From assembly GCF_000144625.1 (NCBI RefSeq), contig NC_014376.1:2542001-2606000 (forward strand): 64,000 nt of DNA. Direction: 5' to 3'. The stretch's first letter is position 1, and the number at the start of each line of letters is the position of its first letter. Position numbers and translations under genes: made by a program. The notes below the pieces were generated by a model, which was given only the letters and a program-made list of their open reading frames with translations, was not told the origin of the DNA and searched no databases. Shown here piece after piece: positions 27,905 to 35,520 of the stretch. Source of the stretch: [Clostridium] saccharolyticum WM1. GTDB taxonomy: Bacteria > Bacillota > Clostridia > Lachnospirales > Lachnospiraceae.

Positions 27905-27933
27905 ATCATAACACAGATAATGGAAAATGTCAT
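27905..27933 (-). promoter_or_regulatory. Promoter of the first cobalamin operon (cobS)
   Basis: Minus-strand -35 ATGACA (27933-27928) and -10 TATGAT (27910-27905) are exactly 17 bases apart. The predicted leader before cobS is only about 47 bases, too short for a cobalamin riboswitch, and no B12-box-like sequence is visible. Confidence 0.7.
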
Positions 27934-27990
27934 TTCCATTCAGAAGTCCTTTCACCAGAAACAGCCAAAGAAACTGAGGCGTGTTCATAC

Positions 27991-28035
27991 AGAAATAGCC
28001 ATCCCCCGCGCAAAATCCGGGGAACGGCTATTTCT
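27991..28035. terminator. Strong palindrome after the isomerase gene
   Basis: AGAAATAGCC (27991-28000) pairs with GGCTATTTCT (28026-28035), with an inner CCCC/GGGG stem. The T-rich stretch after it is weak on both strands. It probably ends or stabilises the transcript of the 28096-33521 operon. Confidence 0.6.
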
Positions 28036-28095
28036 GCCTATCTGTGTCATTCTCTTTCAAATATTTTTTCAGCTTATCAATTCCAACCTTTGGTG

Positions 28096-29046
28096 TTATT
28101 CGATCTTAATCAGTTCCGGCAGTCTTTCACCCGGCAATACTCCGGTATGATGTTTTTCTCTTTCTTCCCGGTACATACCGGTAAGTTCCTCCCCGGCTTC
28201 ATATGCTTTCTTTAAGAACTTATCAACATTCTCATCGTTGCACGTTAATTCCAGAGTCAGGGGCAGCTCATACTCTGTCCGGGCAAGGGCTGACATGACC
28301 TCCTGCCAAATGATATTGCCTTCCCCCGGTACCTGGTGGAAATCCGCAGAACCGCTGTTGTCATGAATATGGACCGCATACAGGCGGTCCTGGTACCGAT
28401 GAATGATATCGGTCATTTTCCTGCCCCAAACCATGTTGGCATGCCCTGTGTCCAGGCAAAAACCAATGAACTGCGGCGGATACTTTTCAAGAAGTCTGTC
28501 CAGCTGATCCAGCTCATACCGTTCCGGTACATCAAATAAGTTCTCAATACAAATGCGTACTCCTTTTTGGATACAGTAAGGCTGCAGTTCATCGAAAGAC
28601 CGGTATACCTGCTGATAAAAATGCTCCTCTGTTTCCGGCTTCTCCCAAATTGTGAAATGAGGAACATACAGATGAAGAACGATCTCCTTTGCACCCATGC
28701 AACCTGCCAGATCGACTCGGTTTTTAATCAATTCCACCCCTGCTTTTCTGTTATACTCCACCTCAGAGGTATAATCCTTGCGGTAATGTCCGTCAATCAT
28801 GTTTGTATTCCGCCTGGAACCCTTGGAGGCATGAAGAGCTTTTGCTCTCAGTCCATATTGATCCATCCATTCTCTGATCTGCTGCATCTCATAGGAGGAA
28901 TACATATAATCCCCATCCCATTCAAAGCACCAGTGAATATGGGTAAAACCTGCCTGTGCAATTTTATATAATATTTCTCCGATTTTTTCAATTTGGGGAA
29001 ATTCTCCCGCAAAATCTGTTGCAATTGCCAGTTGTAAGGTGCTCAT
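28096..29046 (-). CDS. Sugar phosphate isomerase/epimerase family TIM-barrel protein (xylose-isomerase-like)
   Basis: This 316-residue cytoplasmic protein belongs to the AP-endonuclease-2 / xylose-isomerase-like superfamily. Likely metal ligands appear in order: ICIENLFDVPERYE (Glu), FCLDTGHANMVWG (Asp, His), VHIHDNSGSADFHQVPG (His) and LTLELTC (Glu). The substrate is unknown; keto-sugar isomerisation or epimerisation is usual in this family. It is the last gene of an operon with a CUT1 ABC transporter and an OPA-type exchanger, so it probably processes the imported sugar. The start has AAAGGAGAGAAT upstream. Confidence 0.85.
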   Translation of the reverse strand: MSTLQLAIATDFAGEFPQIEKIGEILYKIAQAGFTHIHWCFEWDGDYMYSSYEMQQIREWMDQYGLRAKALHASKGSRRNTNMIDGHYRKDYTSEVEYNRKAGVELIKNRVDLAGCMGAKEIVLHLYVPHFTIWEKPETEEHFYQQVYRSFDELQPYCIQKGVRICIENLFDVPERYELDQLDRLLEKYPPQFIGFCLDTGHANMVWGRKMTDIIHRYQDRLYAVHIHDNSGSADFHQVPGEGNIIWQEVMSALARTEYELPLTLELTCNDENVDKFLKKAYEAGEELTGMYREEREKHHTGVLPGERLPELIKIE

Positions 29047-29080
29047 ATTCTCTCCTTTCCATTGCCCATACGGCGCAAAA

Positions 29081-30334
29081 TCATCCGTTTCTTTCTTTTC
29101 TTACAAATAATAAGCAGAGAAGTCCTGCCAAAACCGTCACCGCCAGCCATACGTATATGGTTGCCTGCCAGCCCCGGTACTCTACCATAAGACCAATGGT
29201 AAAAGTCGAAATTGCCGTTCCTAAATATGCCATCGCATTGAGGAAGCCGGATACTCCGGACACACGTCCCTGCCGCAGGAAGCGCAATGGATAAATATTG
29301 ACCACCAGCGTATTCACTGCCATCATGGATGCCGTAATCATCGCCAGGAAACAGGCCGTTATGACCGGCGAAAGCCTTCCCAGCCTGCATAACAGAAGCA
29401 GCCCTGCCGTTGCCCATGCGAAAAAGAAACATACGGATAATCCGATCCTCTCTCCTGTCTTTTGGTAGACAAATCTGGCCAGATATGCCCCCGATAAATT
29501 GATGACCGGCAATATGGAGGTCAGCAAAACAGAAAAGGAAGCGGCGATTCCGAACGACTCACTGATATAGGTGGGAACCCAGGAAGTCACCCCATCCTTT
29601 AACATGCCATGCACCATAATGGGTATGAAAAGTGTCAAAATGCCGGAAGTTACCATTAGTTCTCCAAAAGAGGCAGGAACCTGTTCCTCCTGTCTGCAGG
29701 TTTCTTTTATTTCCTGTTCTTCCAAGGCGGTCTCGCCATGGCGGCAAATATCCCAAAAGCCCATACTCCACAAAAAAGAAGCGGCTGCCAGCAGGACTGC
29801 TGCCATAATGAATACTCCGGGCCAGGCTGTAACAGCCAGCACCCCCGCAGACAGTAAATAGGAAATCAGGGTCCCTACGATCTGAGATGAAACAATATTC
29901 ACACTGCAGTTTACCCTGTCTTCGCCATGAAGCATTTCCGCAAATATGCGGATAATTGGAGCCCATATCATTGCCTGAAAATATCCGTTGGCCCCCCAGG
30001 CCAAAGCCATCCATGAGGCGCTATGGCTTAAACCCATGGCAATATTGGAAAGCCCGGAGCAAAACAGCCCAACAAATATCATCCCCCTGGGATTAATCCT
30101 GTCACCCAGAAACCCGTTGATCATCTGCCCCGTTCCATAGGCAAAGAAATAAGCCATACTGATAAAGCCTGCCTGGGAAGCAGTCAGGATATGCTCTGAG
30201 ATGATTTCAGCCATAGCAGAAGAATAATTCAGCCTTCCAATATATGATACACAATATACAAGCCAGCATAACAGGAATAGTCTTTTGACATAGACTCTAT
30301 CCCTGATTCTACACAATACCTTTGCTTTCTTCAT
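29081..30334 (-). CDS. MFS transporter of the organophosphate:phosphate antiporter (GlpT/UhpT-like) family
   Basis: This 417-residue protein has 12 predicted membrane helices. OPA-like motifs are YIGRLNYSSAMAEI in helix 1, FFAYGTGQMINGFLGDRINPR after helix 2, and GVTSWVPTYISESFGIA later. The family exchanges phosphorylated sugars or glycerol phosphate for phosphate. It lies between the ABC permeases and the isomerase and is paralogous to the MFS gene at 44536-45804. ATG 30334 fits AAGGAG 5 bases upstream; the in-frame GTG at 30340 overlaps that region. Its presence next to an ABC importer suggests movement of a phosphorylated or anionic sugar; the substrate is unknown. Confidence 0.85.
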   Translation of the reverse strand: MKKAKVLCRIRDRVYVKRLFLLCWLVYCVSYIGRLNYSSAMAEIISEHILTASQAGFISMAYFFAYGTGQMINGFLGDRINPRGMIFVGLFCSGLSNIAMGLSHSASWMALAWGANGYFQAMIWAPIIRIFAEMLHGEDRVNCSVNIVSSQIVGTLISYLLSAGVLAVTAWPGVFIMAAVLLAAASFLWSMGFWDICRHGETALEEQEIKETCRQEEQVPASFGELMVTSGILTLFIPIMVHGMLKDGVTSWVPTYISESFGIAASFSVLLTSILPVINLSGAYLARFVYQKTGERIGLSVCFFFAWATAGLLLLCRLGRLSPVITACFLAMITASMMAVNTLVVNIYPLRFLRQGRVSGVSGFLNAMAYLGTAISTFTIGLMVEYRGWQATIYVWLAVTVLAGLLCLLFVRKERNG

Positions 30335-30360
30335 CTCCACTCCTTCATTCCTGTCAGCTT

Positions 30361-31191
30361 CTAGCCCTTTACCGCACCATTGGTCAAGCCGCCGATGATC
30401 TTTTTCTGCATGAATACATAAAATACCATAACCGGCAGCATGGACAGGAGGAAAGCCGCAAAAATCATGGGGTAATTAATGGCATGTGTCATCTTGAAGT
30501 TATACTGGAATAAGGTAAGGGTCCAAAAATCCGGTGACTTATTTAAGGTCAGCAGCGGCAGGAGGAAGTCATTCCAGTACCAAAGCCCGTTTTTGATCAA
30601 TACCGTCGCCGTCATGGGACTGAGAAGAGGAAATACGATATGGAGGTAAATGTTCCAGGTAGACGCACCGTCAATATAGGCCGCTTCTTCCAGTTCCATG
30701 GGAATGCCCTGTATAAAGGCCACATAGAGGAAAACACCTTCACAGACAGCGCTTGATATGTATACAATAATCAATCCGGGGATATTCAGCATATTCATCA
30801 CCGACATAACCTTAACTAAGGGAAGCATTTTTACCGTAAAAGGTACGAAAATGCCTGCAAGTAAAAAGAAATAGAGATACTTATAATATCTTTTTTCCCT
30901 CATGCTTCTGGCAATTGCATAGGAGACCATGGGAATCACGGCGATTGTTCCAATGGAAGCGAACAACGTAATTGCCAGGGTGTTTAGGACGGTCCTAGGA
31001 TAACCGGAATCCGTTATAATGGCATAAAAATTATTAAAATTAAAACGCTTTGGCAAAGCAAAAAAGCTCTGGCTTAATTCCTGAGGCGTTTTCATGGAAG
31101 TTATTAAGGTTAAATATACCGGATATGCGATCATAATAACACCTATGATCAGGAAGAGGTATAGTGCCGTACTTTTCAATTTATGACTCAT
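30361..31191 (-). CDS. CUT1 carbohydrate ABC transporter permease (MalG-like)
   Basis: This 276-residue inner-membrane permease has six predicted helices and the EAA loop EEAAYIDGASTWNIYLHIVFP that docks the ATPase. The C-terminal GGLTNGAVKG is typical of MalG/LacG-type permeases. Its start overlaps the MalF-like stop as ATGA. The ATPase is not encoded in the locus; CUT1 systems of this group usually share an MsmX-type ATPase from elsewhere. Confidence 0.93.
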   Translation of the reverse strand: MSHKLKSTALYLFLIIGVIMIAYPVYLTLITSMKTPQELSQSFFALPKRFNFNNFYAIITDSGYPRTVLNTLAITLFASIGTIAVIPMVSYAIARSMREKRYYKYLYFFLLAGIFVPFTVKMLPLVKVMSVMNMLNIPGLIIVYISSAVCEGVFLYVAFIQGIPMELEEAAYIDGASTWNIYLHIVFPLLSPMTATVLIKNGLWYWNDFLLPLLTLNKSPDFWTLTLFQYNFKMTHAINYPMIFAAFLLSMLPVMVFYVFMQKKIIGGLTNGAVKG

Positions 31192-32084
31192 CCCTCTTCC
31201 TCCTGATAAACACTTTTTTTATTACTGAACGTTATCTGTATAAATGAAATGGAACAGATTATTACGGTCACAACTACGGCTTCTGCGATGCCCAGGGAGA
31301 AATTAACCTCCTTAAAGCCATGGTTATAGATCAGCAGCGCCGTACTTTCCGTCGAACCGCCGGGTCCTCCGCCTGTTAAGGCAACAATATAATCATATAT
31401 TGTCAAACCATCCTTGATTACTAATACCATAACTACGGTAAGCACAGGAAGCAGGAAGGGAAAGGTAATAAATTTGAATACATCCCATTTTCCGGCACCG
31501 TCCAGGGCTGCTGATTCCACAAGCTCCTGAGGAACATTCTGTAAGCCTGCCATTAACAATACCGTGGGGATTGCAATCCCCTGCCATACATTGGTGATCA
31601 GGACCGCATAAATTGCTGTTTTAGAACCGGACAGCAGGCTTTTGCTCAGCCATTCCACATGAAACAGCTGCCCGATCTGGGGCAGAACCTGGAAAAACAC
31701 CTCATTAAAAATAAGACCTACCGTCAGCATGCTGACAACCGCCGGAAAAAAGTACGCTCCCCGAAAGAAATCCTTTGCCTTGATTTTGCTGTTTAAGATA
31801 AGAGCCATGATCAGGCTGAGACCAACGATGCTTACAACTAACAGAACCGTATATTTGAAGTTAAACCGAATTGCATTCTGAAAACGGCTGCTGAGCAGCA
31901 CCCTGACATAATTTTTCATACCAATAAACTGATAATCACTGGTCAATCCGTTCCAGTCGGTCAGGCTGTAATAAATCCCCGCACCGACCGGATAGATAAA
32001 AAAGAGAATGTATAACACCGTTGCCGGAACAGAAAAAGCAAACATCGCTATATTTCTTTCTGTTATCCTTTTTCTTTTCTTCAT
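31188..32084 (-). CDS. CUT1 carbohydrate ABC transporter permease (MalF-like)
   Basis: This 298-residue inner-membrane permease has the LFFIYPVGAGIYYSLTDWNG start typical of UgpA/LacF-type proteins. The EAA loop is ESAALDGAGKWDVFKFITFP, and GGPGGSTESTALLIYNHGF follows. It pairs with the permease that overlaps its stop. It follows the binding-protein gene after a terminator-like hairpin, so it is probably expressed at a lower level. ATG 32084 is preceded by AGAAGGATCT. Confidence 0.93.
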   Translation of the reverse strand: MKKRKRITERNIAMFAFSVPATVLYILFFIYPVGAGIYYSLTDWNGLTSDYQFIGMKNYVRVLLSSRFQNAIRFNFKYTVLLVVSIVGLSLIMALILNSKIKAKDFFRGAYFFPAVVSMLTVGLIFNEVFFQVLPQIGQLFHVEWLSKSLLSGSKTAIYAVLITNVWQGIAIPTVLLMAGLQNVPQELVESAALDGAGKWDVFKFITFPFLLPVLTVVMVLVIKDGLTIYDYIVALTGGGPGGSTESTALLIYNHGFKEVNFSLGIAEAVVVTVIICSISFIQITFSNKKSVYQEEEG

Positions 32085-32101
32085 AGATCCTTCTACCTTT
32101 C

Positions 32102-32142
32102 TAAAAATGGCTACTGTAAGTACCTCGTTGCAATAGCCATTT
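32102..32142 (-). terminator. Intrinsic terminator between binding-protein and permease genes
   Basis: Minus-strand AAATGGCTA (32142-32134) pairs with TAGCCATTT (32113-32105), followed by TTAG. Just upstream, ATAAATAAAATGGCT is present twice in tandem, giving an alternative 5' arm and hence a possible alternative fold. Confidence 0.6.
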
Positions 32143-32207
32143 TATTTATAGCCATTTTATTTATGGCAGGCAGCCGCCTGACGGTACGGCTCCCCTATTG
32201 TCTTCTG

Positions 32208-33521
32208 TTATTGGGCTCCATATTTTTCTTTACAGATCCGATCCGTTTCTTTCATAAAATTATCCGTATTCTTATCTGAAATGAGCTTCTGCACATACAC
32301 CGACCATTCAGAGCGCCAGCCTGACGGCCAGAAATTGACCATGGTCAGGAAGGTATTTCCGCTGTCAATGACTTCCTTGATGCCCTTTAAGGGTTCAATA
32401 TGATAATTTACACCATCAATTACCGGAGGGGTTCCTTCTTCATCAGCTACCATCTGATAGATCTCTGGTCTTGATAAAAATTCAATGAAGGCTTTTGCCT
32501 CTTCCTGATGAGGCGTTTTGCTGGAAATGCCGTACGCAATATCCACGTTAATGGGAATCTTATAATCATCGCTTACAGGACTGGGGTAAGGAATTAAGGT
32601 AAAGTCCAATTCAGGGTTGTTTTGCTGGATCACCATATATTTGGCCGTTATCGCAACAAACATCGGAGTCTTCCCGTTGGCAAAATCAGCAACACACTGC
32701 TCAATGCCATAAGACAGGGTGTCTCCTGCATATTCCCTGGTTTTAAGCAATGCCTGTGCAAGTTCTCTGAAGTATGGCTTATCCCCATCGCCAAAGGAAG
32801 CTTCGGTGGTCCCTACATTCTCTGTGTCTATGTAAACATCATTTTTAATAATGCCGACGATTCGCTCTCCCTCCTGCGCCAAATAGCCCGGATCTTTATC
32901 TACAAAGGTAAAGGGCGTAATTCCTTTTGCCTGGAAAGCTTCACATACCTCCATCAATTCACTCCAGGTAGTTGGCAATTCCAGACCAGCTTCTTTATAT
33001 AAGGTCCTGTTGCAATAAATTCCAAATGAATTCATAGCAAAAGGCATAGCATAGATCTTACCGTTCCAGGTAGAAAATTCCAGAGCGCTGTCCGACGCTC
33101 TGTGAAGCCACTCTTCATTGGTCAGCTCTGTATATACTCCATCATCCATCATGGTATGATAGGCTGTTTCAGCCGGATATACGGACATGATATCAGGAAC
33201 ATCCCCGGTTGACACCCTGGTGAACAACACCGTCTCCGCATCCGCAGGTGCTGTCTGTTTTATTACCACATTGGGATTCTCCTCTTCAAACCTTTCTATT
33301 ACTTTATTAAAAACCGCTTCCCCTTCCACCTTGCAATTAAAAAATTCCAGCTCTACTTTCCCATCGGCAGAAGCCCCCTTCCCATTTCCCCCATTGGAAC
33401 CGGCAGCTCCTTTTGTTTCCATACTGTTTTGCTCAGCCGTCTGAGCAGCCAGACCACAGCCTGCTAAGGATAATGCTAAAAGTGTAATTCCCAACCCAAC
33501 CCCCAAAACTTTCTTTTTCAT
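32208..33521 (-). CDS. CUT1 extracellular sugar-binding lipoprotein
   Basis: This 437-residue exported protein has a signal peptide with lipobox SLAGCG. A Gly/Ser/Asn-rich linker follows, then a family-1 binding-protein core (VELEFFNCKVEGEAVFNKVI, GDVPDIMSVYPAE, LYKEAGLELPTTWSELMEV). ATG 33521 is used because AGGAGGTTTCTT lies immediately upstream; the longer frame would begin with TTG inside that site. It supplies the two CUT1 permeases downstream. The divergent kinase/regulator pair at 33860-37053 is its probable controller. Confidence 0.93.
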   Translation of the reverse strand: MKKKVLGVGLGITLLALSLAGCGLAAQTAEQNSMETKGAAGSNGGNGKGASADGKVELEFFNCKVEGEAVFNKVIERFEEENPNVVIKQTAPADAETVLFTRVSTGDVPDIMSVYPAETAYHTMMDDGVYTELTNEEWLHRASDSALEFSTWNGKIYAMPFAMNSFGIYCNRTLYKEAGLELPTTWSELMEVCEAFQAKGITPFTFVDKDPGYLAQEGERIVGIIKNDVYIDTENVGTTEASFGDGDKPYFRELAQALLKTREYAGDTLSYGIEQCVADFANGKTPMFVAITAKYMVIQQNNPELDFTLIPYPSPVSDDYKIPINVDIAYGISSKTPHQEEAKAFIEFLSRPEIYQMVADEEGTPPVIDGVNYHIEPLKGIKEVIDSGNTFLTMVNFWPSGWRSEWSVYVQKLISDKNTDNFMKETDRICKEKYGAQ

Positions 33522-33565
33522 AAGAAACCTCCTTTTCAATTACTGGTGTTCTAGTTCGTATGCTC

Positions 33566-33571
33566 ATTATA
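33566..33571 (-). promoter_or_regulatory. Probable -10 of the binding-protein operon
   Basis: Minus-strand TATAAT (33571-33566) is about 45 bases upstream of the start at 33521, with no good -35. This fits activator control. A CAAGCGTTTGG stretch near the -35 position resembles half of a catabolite site but is too poor to call. Confidence 0.4.
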
Positions 33572-33667
33572 AGCGATTCCTGCCCCAAACGCTTGCCATA
33601 TCTTCTGATCTTATTGCCATTTCTTCACATTCTTTAAAGTGTGATCGTTTCCCCTGCTTTTGTATGG

Positions 33668-33673
33668 TATAAT
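33668..33673 (+). promoter_or_regulatory. Extended -10 promoter of the plus-strand kinase gene
   Basis: TGGTATAAT is an extended -10 with no strong -35. Initiation near 33680 would give a leader of about 180 bases that contains the whole 126-bp structured element, ahead of the kinase start at 33860. Confidence 0.55.
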
Positions 33674-33692
33674 GTCCACGAAAGCAACGGGT

Positions 33693-33818
33693 AGTGCGAA
33701 ACGGGACAGAAGAAGATTTTCGTTGTGCCCGCACATAAGAAAATCTTATCATGGCCTGTTTCATAGGGCGAATGCCCTGAGCTGGTAAAACCTCCGGTTT
33801 TACCAGCTCGCACTGCGG
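33693..33818 (+). repeat. 126-bp structured repeat element, copy 2, in the kinase leader
   Basis: It is the inverted counterpart of 22851-22976, roughly 85-90 percent identical by eye. Read on the plus strand, GTAGTGCG pairs with CGCACTGC at the ends. GAAACGGG pairs with CCTGTTTC, AGATTTTC with GAAAATCT, and GAGCTGGTAAAACC with its complement around a TCC loop. Several differences from copy 1 preserve pairing. The rest of the 338-base divergent gap holds the two promoters and nothing else I can identify. Confidence 0.88.
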
Positions 33819-33859
33819 CCCCCTCAGAATACCAATCAAAGAAAGGACCCTCCACCATA

Positions 33860-35497
33860 ATGAAAAATTCAGACTTTCACCTTTCTTCCCCCAAAATGAA
33901 CAGGCAGCTGAGGCTGATGCTCATTCTGGAAACCATCGTACTCCTGGGTGCATACATCATGATCACCGGCACGTACCAAAATCTGGAGCGGCATAAGACT
34001 GATGAGGCGATAAGGCAGCTGAACGGTAACTTAATGACCAACATCCAGCATACCGCCAATGCCCTGGACACACTCTCCAAATCCTTAATCAGCAGTGATA
34101 CCTACGAGGTGTCCCCCTCTCTATGGAGCTATTTAAAATCCCCTGCCAGGCAAAAAGAAAATCCAGGGAGGGTGGATGGATTGTTCATTGAGAAATATTA
34201 TCAGCTGACCATCTTATTCCCCCAGTTAAATTGCCTCTTCCTTTACCGTCCGGAAGGGAATTTAATGACCTTTAAATACAACGACCAAAAATACCACCTT
34301 TTAAAGGAATTACCTGAAAGCAACTGGGTCACCGTCTTAAAAGAAAATCGGGGGGCCTTATCCTTTGTCACCCAAAAAGAAGCAGAGGACTTAGGATACC
34401 AGGTGAACAACCAACTGTTATTTGCCGGACGGGTGTTAAATAATATCAGCGCTTCCAAACCGGTTGCCATCATTTTAGCCGGCATTAACATTTCTGATCT
34501 CCAGTACGATTTTAAATGCAATAAATTATTTGATTCCCAGCAGTTTGCCTGCTTTGATATCAACAAAAAGCTGTTATTTTCTTCTGATGGGTTTGAAGCT
34601 ATTCCCTGGGAGGATATACAATCACCAAAAGCCGGAGATCCATATGCCTATTACTTGATTTCCAACGACAATCATACATTATTCAGCGTCATCGCCACGG
34701 ATAAAAAAGATATCACCCAGTCCTCATCCTTCTTGCGCCCTGTTTTCCTGGTGATCATCCTGGTCATTTTCCTGTCCAATCTGCTGCTGTCCTGGATGAT
34801 CACCAAGAGAGTCATAAAATCCTACGGTGAAATGACAAAGCAGGTATATCAGAAAAGCCTGGCAGAAAAGGATCTAAATCTGCAGATGCTGCGCTCTCAG
34901 ATCAATCCTCATTTTTTATACAATACCCTGGACCGGATGCGGATGGCTTCTCTCAACGCCAACTACCCATATCTGGCAACCATGTGCGAACTGCTGGCAA
35001 AGATTCTCCGCTTTGGCGTCTCTGAGTCTAATAAGCTGGTGACCGTAGAAGAAGAACATGCTCATTTGGAGGAATACATCCGTTTAATCCGTATAAGCTA
35101 CCCCAATGTGTCCATCAGCACCAGCCTGGATCCTGAAATTCTCTCCTTCCGGATGCTGAAACTGCTGCTGCAGCCTTTGGTGGAAAACAGCATTAATCAC
35201 GGAATTATTGATGATGCTGCCAATGGCTCCATACAAATATGGGGATATGAAAAAGACAGCAATTTGATCTTCACCGTTTCTGACAATGGAAACGGAATGG
35301 ATGAAGAACACCTGGCCCTGCTGCGGGATTACTTAGAAGACAAGAATACCGCGTTTCACAGCATCGGATTAAAGAATATCAAAAAAAGAATACAGCTCTA
35401 TTACGGAAAAGAGTATGATTTATTCATTGACAGCCGGCTTCATCAGGGCACAACCGTGACCATTAAAATTCCGGTTATCAAAGAGTCAATTGTTTGA
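33860..35497 (+). CDS. LytS/YesM-type sensor histidine kinase
   Basis: This 545-residue membrane kinase has TM helices near residues 17-36 and 290-312 around an extracellular sensor domain. The His_kinase motif is INPHFLYNTLDRM. The ATPase domain has LQPLVENSINHG, DNGNGMD, SIGLKNIKKRI and HQGTTVTIKIP. It is followed 23 bases later by an AraC-type regulator and is divergent from the CUT1 operon. It most likely senses that sugar. Its ATG is preceded by AAGGA at a rather long spacing of about 12 bases, and its leader contains the 126-bp element. Confidence 0.92.
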   Translation: MKNSDFHLSSPKMNRQLRLMLILETIVLLGAYIMITGTYQNLERHKTDEAIRQLNGNLMTNIQHTANALDTLSKSLISSDTYEVSPSLWSYLKSPARQKENPGRVDGLFIEKYYQLTILFPQLNCLFLYRPEGNLMTFKYNDQKYHLLKELPESNWVTVLKENRGALSFVTQKEAEDLGYQVNNQLLFAGRVLNNISASKPVAIILAGINISDLQYDFKCNKLFDSQQFACFDINKKLLFSSDGFEAIPWEDIQSPKAGDPYAYYLISNDNHTLFSVIATDKKDITQSSSFLRPVFLVIILVIFLSNLLLSWMITKRVIKSYGEMTKQVYQKSLAEKDLNLQMLRSQINPHFLYNTLDRMRMASLNANYPYLATMCELLAKILRFGVSESNKLVTVEEEHAHLEEYIRLIRISYPNVSISTSLDPEILSFRMLKLLLQPLVENSINHGIIDDAANGSIQIWGYEKDSNLIFTVSDNGNGMDEEHLALLRDYLEDKNTAFHSIGLKNIKKRIQLYYGKEYDLFIDSRLHQGTTVTIKIPVIKESIV

Positions 35498-35520
35498 ACA
35501 GAAAGTGAGAGGAGGCGCTT

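Noticed and set aside
27852..28095. Cobalamin riboswitch upstream of cobS
   Set aside because: No B12-box-like sequence is visible and the predicted leader is too short.
33572..33610. Catabolite-responsive (cre) site near the binding-protein promoter
   Set aside because: CAAGCGTTTGG matches only part of the consensus, with about four mismatches at conserved positions.
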